Source: CALARM01 sp040217695 (GTDB taxonomy: Bacteria; Vulcanimicrobiota; SpSt-956; JAKJGF01). From it: a stretch of 23,554 nt of DNA. The stretch covers positions 1-23,554 of the forward strand of contig JBEHWO010000059.1 in assembly GCA_040217695.1 (NCBI GenBank). Reading direction: 5' to 3'. The position numbers and the translations under genes are program-made. The notes beneath the pieces are model-generated. The model was not told the origin of the DNA, ran no database searches, and saw only the letters and a program-made list of their open reading frames with translations. Positions 16,097 to 23,494 of the stretch are shown here, piece after piece; the stretch's first letter is position 1; every line of letters begins with the position of its first letter.

Positions 16097-17839
16097 ATGC
16101 ACAGAAAAATATTAAAAATAGATCTGGAAACAAAAAAATATGACATATCAGAAGACAGTGACCTTTATACTCAATGGATGGGCGGTACAGGGGCAGGTAT
16201 AAAACTTTTAAACAGAGAATGTCCTAAAGATATAGAACCGCTGGATCCGAAAAATCCGCTTGTATTCAGTACAGGGCCGTTAAACGGTTATTTCCCTGTA
16301 ATAACAAAGACTGTTGCCATGTTTAAATCGCCTCTTACGGGAAACCTGGGTGAATCCCATGGAGGGGGAAGATTTTTTCAGGGCATGAACAGTGCAGGCT
16401 TTTCATCTATAATAATAACAGGAAAAGCAAAAAAGCCATGTTATATATGTATTTACAATGATAAAGTAGAGGTTAAGGATGCAGGTTCTGTCTGGGGCCA
16501 GTCTGCTCCTGCCACTGAAAGGATTTTGAGAGAGGCAGAAGGAGGCAAAGGGAAATTGTCTGTTGCGAGAATTGGCCCGGCAGGGGAGAGGATGTCACGG
16601 TTCGCCTGTGTTACGATTGACGGCTCCCGCCATTTCGGCCGTCTCGGTATTGGTGCAGTATTCGGAAGTAAAAATCTTAAAGGACTTGTTATCGGAGGAA
16701 CAAAATCTTTACCGGTAGCGGATAAAAAAGAATATAATAAATTTTACAGCGAAATTTATACCGAGATTAAAGAATCAACACTTATGAAAAAATATCATGA
16801 CTATGGAACTTCTGTGAATGTAATACCTCTGAGTAAAATAGGAGGTCTTCCTACAAGGAATTTTTCCCAGGGCTATTTTGAAGGTTCTTCACAGATTTCA
16901 GGCGAGAAATTTGCCTCCGATTATCTTATACAGCACACTGCCTGTGCACACTGTCCCGTAGGATGTATCCACATAGGAAAACTCAGGGAGAAATTCTCGG
17001 AACCATGCCATTATAAAACAGTAAAGGTATCCTATGATCATGAACTTATCTATGCCCTTGGAAGCAATTTGAGTATAAGTTATGCACCTGATATATTAAA
17101 ATTACTCGAATATATTGAGAAACAGGGATGGGATGCCATAAGTATGGGCGTAACCCTTGCCTGGGCTACGGATGCATTCCTCCATGGCATAATAAATTTA
17201 AAGCAAACAGATATACCTGTGGCCTTCGGCGATACTTCTACCTATATGGAAATGATGAGAAGAATTGCTAACGGGTACAATGAATTTTACATGGATCTTG
17301 AGGCAGGGGCAGATTACTGTGCAAAGAAATACGGAGGAACTGATCTTGCCATATGTTTCGGAAAAAATGAGGCACCGGGATATATGACAGGCGAAAATAC
17401 CTACCTTGGTTTCTGTGTCGGTATCCGCCATTCTCATTTAGACAATGCTTCTTACAGTCTGGATCAGAAACTGCTTACCACTCACATAGATGAAGTAAAA
17501 CAGGTTGAAATATTGCTTGCTGAAGAAAGATGGCGTTTTATATTGAACAGCCTCGTAATATGCCTTTTTGCCAGGGAAATATATAAAAAAGACAGAGTTA
17601 TTAAATTGTTAAACCTTCAGGGACATACCTGGGATGAACAGAGTCTGGATGATTTAAGTAAAAGAATACATATGGAAAAAATGGCCTTTAAGATGGCAAA
17701 CGGGTTTGATCCATTTTCTTTAGAACTTCCCGGTAAACTTTACAGGGTAAAATCTGCAGGCAATTACCCTGACGAAGAGAGTTTTAAGAGGAAAAACAAA
17801 CTTTACTGGGAAATGGCAGGGATTAAAGAAGAGAAATAA
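16097..17839 (+). CDS. Aldehyde:ferredoxin oxidoreductase family protein (tungsto/molybdopterin enzyme)
   Basis: The 580-residue protein matches AOR family length and order. It has a start of RKILKIDL type, the MGGTGAGIKLL segment (28-38), a TGPLNGYFP motif (59-67) and ESHGGGRF near 86-93. The 4Fe-4S ligands are Cys283, Cys286 and Cys290 (CAHCPVGC), with a late cysteine at Cys489. AOR enzymes bind a bis-pterin W or Mo centre and oxidise aldehydes (or reduce acids) with ferredoxin in the cytosol of anaerobes. The exact substrate class cannot be told. The start follows AAGGAGG by five bases, and a terminator follows the gene. No MoaD-like or maturation gene lies beside it. It looks monocistronic. 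Confidence 0.92.
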   Translation: MHRKILKIDLETKKYDISEDSDLYTQWMGGTGAGIKLLNRECPKDIEPLDPKNPLVFSTGPLNGYFPVITKTVAMFKSPLTGNLGESHGGGRFFQGMNSAGFSSIIITGKAKKPCYICIYNDKVEVKDAGSVWGQSAPATERILREAEGGKGKLSVARIGPAGERMSRFACVTIDGSRHFGRLGIGAVFGSKNLKGLVIGGTKSLPVADKKEYNKFYSEIYTEIKESTLMKKYHDYGTSVNVIPLSKIGGLPTRNFSQGYFEGSSQISGEKFASDYLIQHTACAHCPVGCIHIGKLREKFSEPCHYKTVKVSYDHELIYALGSNLSISYAPDILKLLEYIEKQGWDAISMGVTLAWATDAFLHGIINLKQTDIPVAFGDTSTYMEMMRRIANGYNEFYMDLEAGADYCAKKYGGTDLAICFGKNEAPGYMTGENTYLGFCVGIRHSHLDNASYSLDQKLLTTHIDEVKQVEILLAEERWRFILNSLVICLFAREIYKKDRVIKLLNLQGHTWDEQSLDDLSKRIHMEKMAFKMANGFDPFSLELPGKLYRVKSAGNYPDEESFKRKNKLYWEMAGIKEEK

Positions 17840-17845
17840 GAGAAT

Positions 17846-17884
17846 TAACGGGTAATGTTTAAACGGTACCCGTTATATTTTTTT
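17846..17884 (+). terminator. Intrinsic terminator of the AOR gene
   Basis: TAACGGGTA (17846-17854) and TACCCGTTA (17867-17875) form a perfect 9-bp stem with a 12-base loop, followed by TATTTTTTT. It starts seven bases after the stop codon. Confidence 0.85.
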
Positions 17885-17900
17885 CAACAATTCTGTATTT

Positions 17901-17966
17901 AATGTTAACGAAATGTTAACAAAATGTTAACATTTCGTTAACATTGTTAATATTTCGGCAACATTT
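17901..17966 (+). promoter_or_regulatory. 11-bp-phased GTTAAC array with 20-bp perfect inverted repeat
   Basis: GTTAAC occurs at 17904, 17915, 17926 and 17937, exactly 11 bp apart, with degenerate units GTTAAT (17946) and GGCAAC (17957) continuing the pattern after a 2-bp slip. Bases 17901-17920 are the perfect reverse complement of 17926-17945, with a 5-bp AAAAT centre. The array ends a few bases before a TATAAT. It looks like a cooperative operator on one face of the helix. The binding protein is unknown. Confidence 0.7.
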
Positions 17967-17972
17967 TCCTGA

Positions 17973-17978
17973 TATAAT
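17973..17978 (+). promoter_or_regulatory. -10 box of the YggT-like gene
   Basis: TATAAT lies 39 bp before the start codon, just after the GTTAAC array. No consensus -35 is visible; the array occupies that position, as expected if the promoter needs or is blocked by the array-binding protein. Confidence 0.5.
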
Positions 17979-18017
17979 ATTAATAGATAATGAATAAAAA
18001 TAAGGTGGTGTTAAAAA

Positions 18018-18509
18018 ATGTCAGAAGAATTGTTGGAGGAATTGATGGTAGATTTTGTACCGGCCATTTATGTAATACCTTTTACCGGTCTTACAGATGA
18101 AACTCATCTGAAAGACAATGAGATTATAACTGGCTGTGAGACTTTACCCTTTACAGGTATATCGGATGTATCGGTAAAGCTTAATAAGAAGGTTGTAACA
18201 GATTTTTCTACTGTTAGAAAGATAAATATCGGAATCAACATAGTTAATTATATATTTACTGTAATATTATCTATTATTACTTTGAGATTTGCTTTTTTAA
18301 TCTTCGGAGTTAAGGATAATATAATTTACAAAATAACAAATCTTTTATTATTTCCTGTCTTTCATTTGCTTGGCACAGTTCCGTCCGTATCGCCTCCTCA
18401 CGTAGAGCGCGAGTCTCTTGTAGCTATAGCTTTATATGCCATTATAGTGTCTTTCGTCTCAGTACTGGCAGGTCTTGTGAAAAAGATAGTGAAGAAGAGA
18501 ATGACATAA
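18018..18509 (+). CDS. Small membrane protein, YggT-like
   Basis: This 163-residue protein has a hydrophilic, acidic first 65 residues without recognisable domains. It then has two hydrophobic stretches (~72-97, INIVNYIFTVILSIITLRFAFLIF in two pieces, and ~136-155, LVAIALYAIIVSFVSVLAGL). Between them lies a NLLLFPVFHLLGTVPSV...PP segment that resembles YggT-family proteins. The basic tail VKKIVKKRMT suggests a cytosolic C-terminus. AAGGTGGTG precedes the start. It appears monocistronic under the GTTAAC-array promoter. Assignment to YggT is by hydropathy and motif impression only. Other small two-helix membrane proteins cannot be excluded. Confidence 0.6.
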   Translation: MSEELLEELMVDFVPAIYVIPFTGLTDETHLKDNEIITGCETLPFTGISDVSVKLNKKVVTDFSTVRKINIGINIVNYIFTVILSIITLRFAFLIFGVKDNIIYKITNLLLFPVFHLLGTVPSVSPPHVERESLVAIALYAIIVSFVSVLAGLVKKIVKKRMT

Positions 18510-18510
18510 A

Positions 18511-18581
18511 GTGAGAAGTGAGTGGTGAGTCGTGAAAAGTGAAAGGTGAAAAATGAAAAGTGAAAATCGAAAGGTGAAAAG
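18511..18581 (+). repeat. Family A heptamer array (AGTGAAA)
   Basis: This degenerate array follows directly on the YggT-like stop codon in sense orientation. The head 18517-18544 is identical to 3999-4026. Confidence 0.9.
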
Positions 18582-18591
18582 ATACCTACCA

Positions 18592-18642
18592 GTTACGTGT
18601 TACGCGTTACGCGTTACGATTATAGTGAGTCGTGAAAAGTGA
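18592..18642 (+). repeat. Family B array (18592-18620) and short family A head (18622-18642)
   Basis: CGTGTTA/CGCGTTA units are followed by TAGTGAGTCGTGAAAAGTGA, another copy of the family A head, but not attached to a stop codon. The region lies between converging genes. Confidence 0.8.
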
Positions 18643-18676
18643 ACGATAAAGATTGCTTTTATTATAGTAATATAAA

Positions 18677-18715
18677 TGTTCACTGATAACTGGTCACTGA
18701 TAACTGGTCACTGAT
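18677..18715 (-). repeat. 14-bp (2 x 7) repeat ATCAGTGACCAGTT at a stop codon
   Basis: On the minus strand, ATCAGTGACCAGTT units begin at the TAG stop of the TPR protein gene and run in its sense direction. The period is 14, twice seven. This looks like a variant of family A. Confidence 0.8.
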
Positions 18716-19354
18716 CTAATATTTCCCTGAAGCTCTGAGAGTTGTTTTTCTGTTATCCCATGCTTCCGTATAATCAGGGTCAATATTTAAAGCTTCATTA
18801 TAACATTCCAGGGCTTCCTCATATTCTCCCTGGTTGTGCAGTGCTACTCCTTTATAATTCAATGCTCTCACATATCTGGGATTAATATCCAGTACCTCAT
18901 TGTAGCAGTCTATTGCGCCGTCATAATCCCCTCTGTTATAAAGACAGCACCCTTTTTTTATGAGTATTTCTATATCTTTCGGGTTAATATCCAGTGCTTT
19001 ATTATAACAATCTTCAGCTTCATCATATTCTCCGAGTTTTGACAGAGATATTCCTTTGTTTACAAGAGCATCTATGTATTTCGGGCTTATATCCAGCGCT
19101 TTATTGTAGCAGTCAATGGCTCCTTTATAGATAAACATATTGTGAAGTGCTATACCTTTATAGTTCCATGCCTCGAAGATATGCGGATTTATGTCTAAAA
19201 TTCTGTTGTAACAGTCTATAGCTTCTTCATATCTGCCGTTATTTGCCAGACCATTACCTTTTTCGAATAATTCTTCTATTGTTTCTCCTCTGCATAGAGA
19301 AATATTAAACATCAGTATTAAAATTGTTAAAAAATATTTTATTCTTTGACTCAC
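18716..19354 (-). CDS. Secreted TPR protein
   Basis: A GTG start is chosen because GGGAGG lies seven bases upstream; an overlapping ATG reads straight into TGA. Residues 1-23 form a Sec-type signal peptide (basic start, YFLTILILMFNISLC core), with cleavage probably near CRGE. If Cys21 is modified it could be a lipoprotein, but the lipobox is poor. The rest is five full 34-residue TPR units (consensus G-Y-A-CYN-AL-I-P) plus a partial sixth. The repeats are unusually regular, with CYN at nearly the same place in each. It should be a protein-interaction scaffold outside the cytosol. It is the last gene of a three-gene operon, 12 bp after the unknown protein gene. Confidence 0.88.
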   Translation of the reverse strand: MSQRIKYFLTILILMFNISLCRGETIEELFEKGNGLANNGRYEEAIDCYNRILDINPHIFEAWNYKGIALHNMFIYKGAIDCYNKALDISPKYIDALVNKGISLSKLGEYDEAEDCYNKALDINPKDIEILIKKGCCLYNRGDYDGAIDCYNEVLDINPRYVRALNYKGVALHNQGEYEEALECYNEALNIDPDYTEAWDNRKTTLRASGKY

Positions 19355-19366
19355 ATGGTATCCTCC

Positions 19367-19759
19367 CTATTCGTAAATTCTTACTTCAAAGGAAAAGGTT
19401 TTGTCTACGAGACTCTGAATTATTAAAGCATACGTATTTATATGTTCCGGATATATATTCATAGACAGCCTGCTGTGTTTCTTTTCCTGTTTTTTTCTGT
19501 TTTTTACCTGAAAATCCTGATAACTTGTGAAAGAACCTCCTGCTTTATCTATATCTTTCATAAGTTTTGAATAATTTAACAGATCCTGCAGGCTATGTAA
19601 TTGTTCTTCAAAGATAATATCAACTCTTACGGATAATTCCCGTGTCAGCCTTTCATTTAAATATGCTACAGACTCTTTAATATCTCGTCCTGTGTAAACA
19701 GTATACATATAAATTACTTCTTTTCTACGTTTTATTATGGTAATGGAGTTACATGCCAC
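19367..19759 (-). CDS. Conserved-looking protein of unknown function
   Basis: I do not recognise this 130-residue protein. It has a beta-strand-like start (MYTVYTGRDIKESVAYL), a helical centre (ELSVRVDIIFEEQLHSLQDLLNYSKLMKDID) and a basic stretch (VKNRKKQEKKHSR) before a last mixed segment. The start is uncertain. A GTG at 19759 lies two bases after the stop of the upstream gene and would be coupled to it. An internal ATG at 19708 gives 113 residues and a more natural N-terminus, but only a weak AGAAG site precedes it. It sits between the cyclic-nucleotide-binding protein and secreted TPR genes, so it may belong to their pathway. Confidence 0.65.
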   Translation of the reverse strand: MACNSITIIKRRKEVIYMYTVYTGRDIKESVAYLNERLTRELSVRVDIIFEEQLHSLQDLLNYSKLMKDIDKAGGSFTSYQDFQVKNRKKQEKKHSRLSMNIYPEHINTYALIIQSLVDKTFSFEVRIYE

Positions 19760-19761
19760 AT

Positions 19762-20928
19762 TTAAACTGTGAGTTTCTGCAATATGTCTCTTAATCTGAA
19801 AGAATAAATTTTATTCAAATTGAGACTTATCTGCGGATAGCTTCTCAGCATACCAAGGAAATCTTCTCTGTATATAGATAATAATTCTGCACTCTGAGAA
19901 ATTATCTTTGCATTTGTAGCCCTCTGCCCTTCGTCTACAACACCCATATCGCCGCAAATATCTCCTTCTTTAATATGGAGTAATATAACAGATTTTTCCG
20001 GAGAAGAAGTCTTATAAAGGGTAATTTCTCCTGATGCGACAATATAAACTCTGTCTGCTTCCGTACCTTCTCTATACAGAATTTCATCTTCGCTGTGAGT
20101 GCTTATATGGAGTAACTGAACTATTTCCTCCATGTCCGAAAGGGGGAGGGATGAGAAAATAGGTATGGTAGCAAGAAGTTCAATGTCCAGTTTATATGTC
20201 TCTCTGGCAGGGATAAATGTTTCCTCTTTTTCTTCCGGGACAGATTCTTCCGTAATTGATTCTGTAAAAGTCTGCTGTACCGGTTCGGTAAAATCCTGTA
20301 TCTTCTGTGCCGGCTCCGAATAAATTTCTTTTTTAGCCGTACCGGTAACATCAGCGGAAGGTTCTCTGGTTTTTTTCTGCCCTTCTTTTTCATAATAAGA
20401 TTTTATATCTTCTATGATCCCCTGTGCTTCTTTTCCGAGAAGCTGTCTTACAAAAGCAGCTTTTTCTCCTCCTGATTTTATAAGGTTAATGGCAGAAGGT
20501 AAAAGAGATTTCTGTTTCTTTTCCAGACATTTTTCAATAAGTTTCAGCCCTGTATCAAATTCTTTTACAGATTTTAAAAATAAATTTTTTATCTGAAGTT
20601 CTCTTTCCCATGATATTCCTTTTGCTTTGAAGCCGAAATTATCAAAACCTTTCCCGAATCTATCAAGTTTTTCCTTTTCCGATTCCAGCATAAAACGGAA
20701 ATCTTCTTCGGAAATAAGGTCTACAAGAAATTCATGACATTTTTTATTTACATATATGTAATCCATGGCAGCCCGTGAAGCAGGGATTTTATATCTTTCC
20801 CTTTCTTCCGGTGTTTCCTCTGAAATTTCTTCATGTTCTTCTTTTTCCGAAGAGGATATGTTTTTTGAGAACTTCTCCAGAAATTTCCTTGGATCTCTGT
20901 GGGATTTATATTCTTTATATACACCCAT
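19762..20928 (-). CDS. Cyclic-nucleotide-binding-domain protein with unknown N-terminal region
   Basis: Residues ~255-375 are a CRP-type cyclic-nucleotide-binding fold (IPIFSSLPLSDMEEIVQLL, VYIVASGEITLYK). The phosphate cassette is altered: GDMGV...QRATNA at 326-340 keeps the Arg-Ala-Thr core (336-338), but Glu is replaced by Asp327, so ligand binding is possible but not assured. There is no C-terminal DNA-binding helix-turn-helix, so it is not a CRP regulator. Residues 45-180 are helical and unrecognised; 185-245 is a Glu/Thr-rich linker. The start ATG at 20928 has only a weak AAAGG about 11 bases upstream. It is the first gene of the three-gene minus-strand operon. A second cyclic-nucleotide-binding protein in the same window hints at a shared signal. 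Confidence 0.85.
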   Translation of the reverse strand: MGVYKEYKSHRDPRKFLEKFSKNISSSEKEEHEEISEETPEERERYKIPASRAAMDYIYVNKKCHEFLVDLISEEDFRFMLESEKEKLDRFGKGFDNFGFKAKGISWERELQIKNLFLKSVKEFDTGLKLIEKCLEKKQKSLLPSAINLIKSGGEKAAFVRQLLGKEAQGIIEDIKSYYEKEGQKKTREPSADVTGTAKKEIYSEPAQKIQDFTEPVQQTFTESITEESVPEEKEETFIPARETYKLDIELLATIPIFSSLPLSDMEEIVQLLHISTHSEDEILYREGTEADRVYIVASGEITLYKTSSPEKSVILLHIKEGDICGDMGVVDEGQRATNAKIISQSAELLSIYREDFLGMLRSYPQISLNLNKIYSFRLRDILQKLTV

Positions 20929-20987
20929 ATAATTGCTGCCTTTCAGTGTTTATGGTTTGAGGTGTTCATCCATGAAAAATAGTTGTC

Positions 20988-21042
20988 AACTTTAAACTCT
21001 CAACCCTCAACCCTCAACTCTAAACTTTAAACTCTCAACCCT
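20988..21042. repeat. Family C heptamer array (CTCAACC/CTAAACT)
   Basis: About seven 7-bp units CTCAACC, CTCAACT, CTAAACT, TTAAACT lie upstream of the cyclic-nucleotide-binding protein gene. The base content differs from families A and B but the period is the same. Confidence 0.85.
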
Positions 21043-21063
21043 ATAAAAATTCCTTGTAAAAAT

Positions 21064-21085
21064 AAAAAAACCTTTCGGTTTTTTT
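21064..21085. terminator. Bidirectional hairpin terminator
   Basis: Seven A plus CC (21064-21072) and GG plus seven T (21077-21085) make a perfect stem with a TTTC loop. The A-rich stem end and T-rich other end let it act on either strand. It lies 63 bp past the stop of the minus-strand gene at 21148. Confidence 0.6.
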
Positions 21086-21104
21086 ATAAAAACAAATAAC
21101 TTTA

Positions 21105-21124
21105 TTTCCGCTCAACAGCGGAAA
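21105..21124 (-). terminator. Hairpin after the 120-residue protein gene
   Basis: TTTCCGCT (21105-21112) and AGCGGAAA (21117-21124) form an 8-bp stem with a four-base loop. On the minus strand only a partly T-rich tail follows, so the 21064-21085 hairpin may complete termination. Confidence 0.45.
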
Positions 21125-21147
21125 CATCTATGTAATATATTATGTAA

Positions 21148-21510
21148 TTAGCCTTTAAAACAGAGTCGATATGCGCCAAACGGAAGGATCTGGACATGAA
21201 TATTTGATTTTACTTCCAGATTATCTATCCTGTTGGTATATTCCATATTTTCCAGGTCAACAGGACTGGTTCTTCTCATTTCCATCAATAATAACTGTGC
21301 TTCTACACTCAGAGTAACACGATCTTTCAGCCAGACAGATTTTTCCTGTCCATGAAGTCCCTGTGCCTGTCCCTTACGTGAGATTTCTGTCATTTTTTTG
21401 CCATGAACTGTATCTACCCTTGTACCGAGAGTAATACCGGGTTTTTTCCTTCTCGCTGATACAGCATTAATGGCAGCCAACCCATCATCATTCTGTCTTC
21501 TCTGGGCCAT
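21148..21510 (-). CDS. Small basic protein of unknown function
   Basis: I do not recognise this 120-residue protein. The first 60 residues are basic and look disordered (MAQRRQNDDGLAAINAVSARR, repeated Gly-Lys-Lys). Residues 62-85 may be amphipathic helix (RVTLSVEAQLLLMEMRRTS), and the last part is beta-like (VKSNIHVQILPFGAYRLCF). The start is well supported by GGGGGGAG just upstream. It has its own promoter region with an inverted repeat and a GTTAAC 11-bp array, and hairpins downstream, so it is a real, separately regulated gene. Nucleic-acid binding is possible given the charge, but there is no evidence for it. Confidence 0.65.
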   Translation of the reverse strand: MAQRRQNDDGLAAINAVSARRKKPGITLGTRVDTVHGKKMTEISRKGQAQGLHGQEKSVWLKDRVTLSVEAQLLLMEMRRTSPVDLENMEYTNRIDNLEVKSNIHVQILPFGAYRLCFKG

Positions 21511-21539
21511 ATCTCTCCCCCCTGACTTAATTTTTTCAA

Positions 21540-21580
21540 AAATTATCTGTTTTAATTATATCATATTAAACAGATAATTT
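21540..21580 (-). promoter_or_regulatory. Promoter with 13-bp inverted repeat for the 120-residue protein gene
   Basis: AAATTATCTGTTT (21540-21552) and AAACAGATAATTT (21568-21580) are perfect inverted repeats. On the minus strand a TATAAT (21560-21555) lies between them and a TTAACA (21585-21580) lies 19 bp upstream. The inverted repeat surrounds the -10, an arrangement typical of an operator. Confidence 0.55.
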
Positions 21581-21614
21581 GTTAACATAGTGTTAAATTT
21601 TTGTAACATTGTTT
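21581..21614. promoter_or_regulatory. Second 11-bp-phased GTTAAC-like array
   Basis: GTTAAC (21581), GTTAAA (21592) and GTAACA (21603) are spaced 11 bp apart, as in the array at 17901-17966. It overlaps the -35 position of the minus-strand gene and could also face the plus-strand GNAT gene, where a lone TATAAT occurs at 21659-21664. Confidence 0.55.
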
Positions 21615-21669
21615 GGAAAATTTATTATAAATGTGATGAATTATAAAGGTGTCTATAGTATAATATATT

Positions 21670-21748
21670 CGTGATGCGTGATGCGTAATGCGTGATGCGT
21701 GATGCGGAGGGATTAAACCAGTCACGGGTGACTCGTTACGCGTCACGG
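21670..21748 (+). repeat. Family B heptamer arrays (CGTGATG; CGTCACG/CGTTACG)
   Basis: Five CGTGATG/CGTAATG units (21670-21706) and a second cluster (21721-21748) sit upstream of the GNAT gene, separated by a short spacer. The second cluster runs up to the in-frame ATG at 21753. Confidence 0.85.
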
Positions 21749-21803
21749 GAGCATGTATTTATTATTTATGCTTGATTCAGTAACTATAAAGGATGACCAT
21801 TCT

Positions 21804-22337
21804 ATGTTATTCGGCAAAAAATCCTGTCTCAGACGTCCTGAAAAGGAAGATTATGGTAGAATCTGGATCTGGTGGAATGAGCCTGAAATACAGAGTCTTT
21901 TAAATCTTCATCCTTTCCCTCCTGCCTTTGATGACGTAGAAATCTGTTATAATAACAGTATTTTTGATAGAACAAAAGAATTTTTTATTATTCATGCTTT
22001 CGATAAAAAGACAATAGGTACAATAGATCTGTACGATATAAGATGGAGGGAAGGTTCTTCCTCTATTACTGTAATGATAGGTGAGAAGGAATACTGGAGT
22101 AAAGGTTATGGAGCAGATGCCATTCTGACTTTAATTGAATTTGCTTTTACTGAGCTTTCTTTGAGGAGAGTCGAAGTGACAGTGGCAGAATATAATAAAA
22201 GAGCTATAAAATGCTATGAAAAATGCGGTTTTAAACTGGAAGGATGTCTCAGAAAAAGGCTGCTCCTGGACGGAAACTATTATAATCAGCATATTATGGC
22301 TTTACTCAGGGAGGAATATGTAAATGTTCTGGCGTAA
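21804..22337 (+). CDS. GNAT family N-acetyltransferase (RimJ/RimL-like)
   Basis: The fold matches RimJ/RimL-type GNATs: an LRRPEKEDYGRIWIWWNEPE start, then IGTIDLYDIRW, the EYWSKGYGADAILTLIEFAF acetyl-CoA loop region, RRVEVTVAEYNKRAIKCYEKCGFKLEGCLRK and a C-terminal YYNQHIMALL. The Q/RxxGxG/A loop is seen as SKGYGA. An in-frame ATG at 21753 would extend it by 17 residues, but it abuts family B repeats with an SD only one base away. The ATG at 21804 follows AAAGGA (10-base gap) and gives a normal 177-residue protein. The 3' end overlaps the beta-propeller start by 14 bp, so the two are translationally coupled. The substrate is unknown. Confidence 0.88.
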   Translation: MLFGKKSCLRRPEKEDYGRIWIWWNEPEIQSLLNLHPFPPAFDDVEICYNNSIFDRTKEFFIIHAFDKKTIGTIDLYDIRWREGSSSITVMIGEKEYWSKGYGADAILTLIEFAFTELSLRRVEVTVAEYNKRAIKCYEKCGFKLEGCLRKRLLLDGNYYNQHIMALLREEYVNVLA

Positions 22338-23490
22338 AAAGGAAAAAGCAGAACTTGTATTCTATCCCCAGAAAGGGTCTGCAGGAAGCAATGCTCTGGC
22401 ACAGACTCCATGGCCGAAGTTCCGTGGCAATCTTCAGAATACCGGACTCAGTGAATATTCAAGACCTCAGAGAGGAAGAAAGCTCAAGTGGAAGTTCAGA
22501 GTTAAAGATAATATTTCTTCCAGTCTGGTAATAGGTCCCGATAGCACCCTTTATTTCGGTTCCTGGGATAAACACCTCTATGCGCTGGATAATAAAAGAG
22601 GAAAGATGAAATGGAGATTTACTACAGGAGGCTATGTAACTTCGACACCTTCAATCACCAAATCAGGTACTATATATTTCGGCTCAAAGGATAAACATCT
22701 TTATGCCATAAATCCTGACGGAACTCTTAAATGGAAATATTTTATAGGTAAAAGCATTACTTCTTCAAATTCTATAGATGATGACGGAACAATTTATATA
22801 GGTTCGTGGAACGAACATCTTTATGCCGTCGGTGCAGACGGCACTATTCATATAGGCTCTCTTGATTTTTCTCTTTATGCCATAAATCCAGACGGAACTC
22901 TTAAATGGAAATTCGGTACAGGAAATCTTATTGAATCCTCGCCTGCCATAGGAACAGACGGAACTATTTATGTGGGCAGCGGTAATCCTTATCTTTATGC
23001 TATTTCAAGAGAGGGACAGTTAAAGTGGAAATTCAGAACAGATAATTTTATCTCATCTTCTCCTGCTATAGGATCAGACGGATCTATTTATGTAGGGAGC
23101 GGGGATTCCGCTCTTTATGCCATTAATCCCGACGGAACCTTTCGATGGGGTGTGAGAACGGGAAAAGAAATAGTTTCTTCTCCTGCCATAGGAAAAGACG
23201 GAAATATATATTTTGGTTCATGTGATAATTATTTCTATTCCATAAACAGTGAAGGTATGCTCAGATGGAGTTTTAAAACTGGAGATTCTATAATCTCTTC
23301 GCCTGTAATTGATTCTGAAGGTTTTATATATTTCGGTTCCTGGGACGGCTATCTTTACGCTTTAAGAGCTGACGGACAATTACAATGGAAATTTAAAACG
23401 GGCGGTTCCATAGATTCTTCTCCCAGCCTGGATTCCGACGGTACTATTTATGTAGGGTCAAGCGATAAATATGTGTATGCCATAGGGTAA
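22324..23490 (+). CDS. PQQ-binding-like beta-propeller repeat protein
   Basis: After a short N-terminus without signal peptide and a WPKFRGNLQNTGLS entry motif, residues ~45-388 are 40-residue units of the type KWKF-TG--I-SSPAIG-DGTIYVGS-D--LYAINPDG. I count eight full units plus a half unit (after AVGADG) that lacks the KWKF-TG...SSP part. Such units build a propeller like PQQ dehydrogenases and Kelch/quinoprotein folds. No cofactor residues of a true quinoprotein enzyme are apparent, so a binding or scaffold role is likelier. It starts 14 bp inside the GNAT gene with GGGAGGA upstream. Lack of a signal peptide suggests it is cytosolic, unusual for this family. Confidence 0.88.
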   Translation: MFWRKKEKAELVFYPQKGSAGSNALAQTPWPKFRGNLQNTGLSEYSRPQRGRKLKWKFRVKDNISSSLVIGPDSTLYFGSWDKHLYALDNKRGKMKWRFTTGGYVTSTPSITKSGTIYFGSKDKHLYAINPDGTLKWKYFIGKSITSSNSIDDDGTIYIGSWNEHLYAVGADGTIHIGSLDFSLYAINPDGTLKWKFGTGNLIESSPAIGTDGTIYVGSGNPYLYAISREGQLKWKFRTDNFISSSPAIGSDGSIYVGSGDSALYAINPDGTFRWGVRTGKEIVSSPAIGKDGNIYFGSCDNYFYSINSEGMLRWSFKTGDSIISSPVIDSEGFIYFGSWDGYLYALRADGQLQWKFKTGGSIDSSPSLDSDGTIYVGSSDKYVYAIG

Positions 23491-23494
23491 GGAA

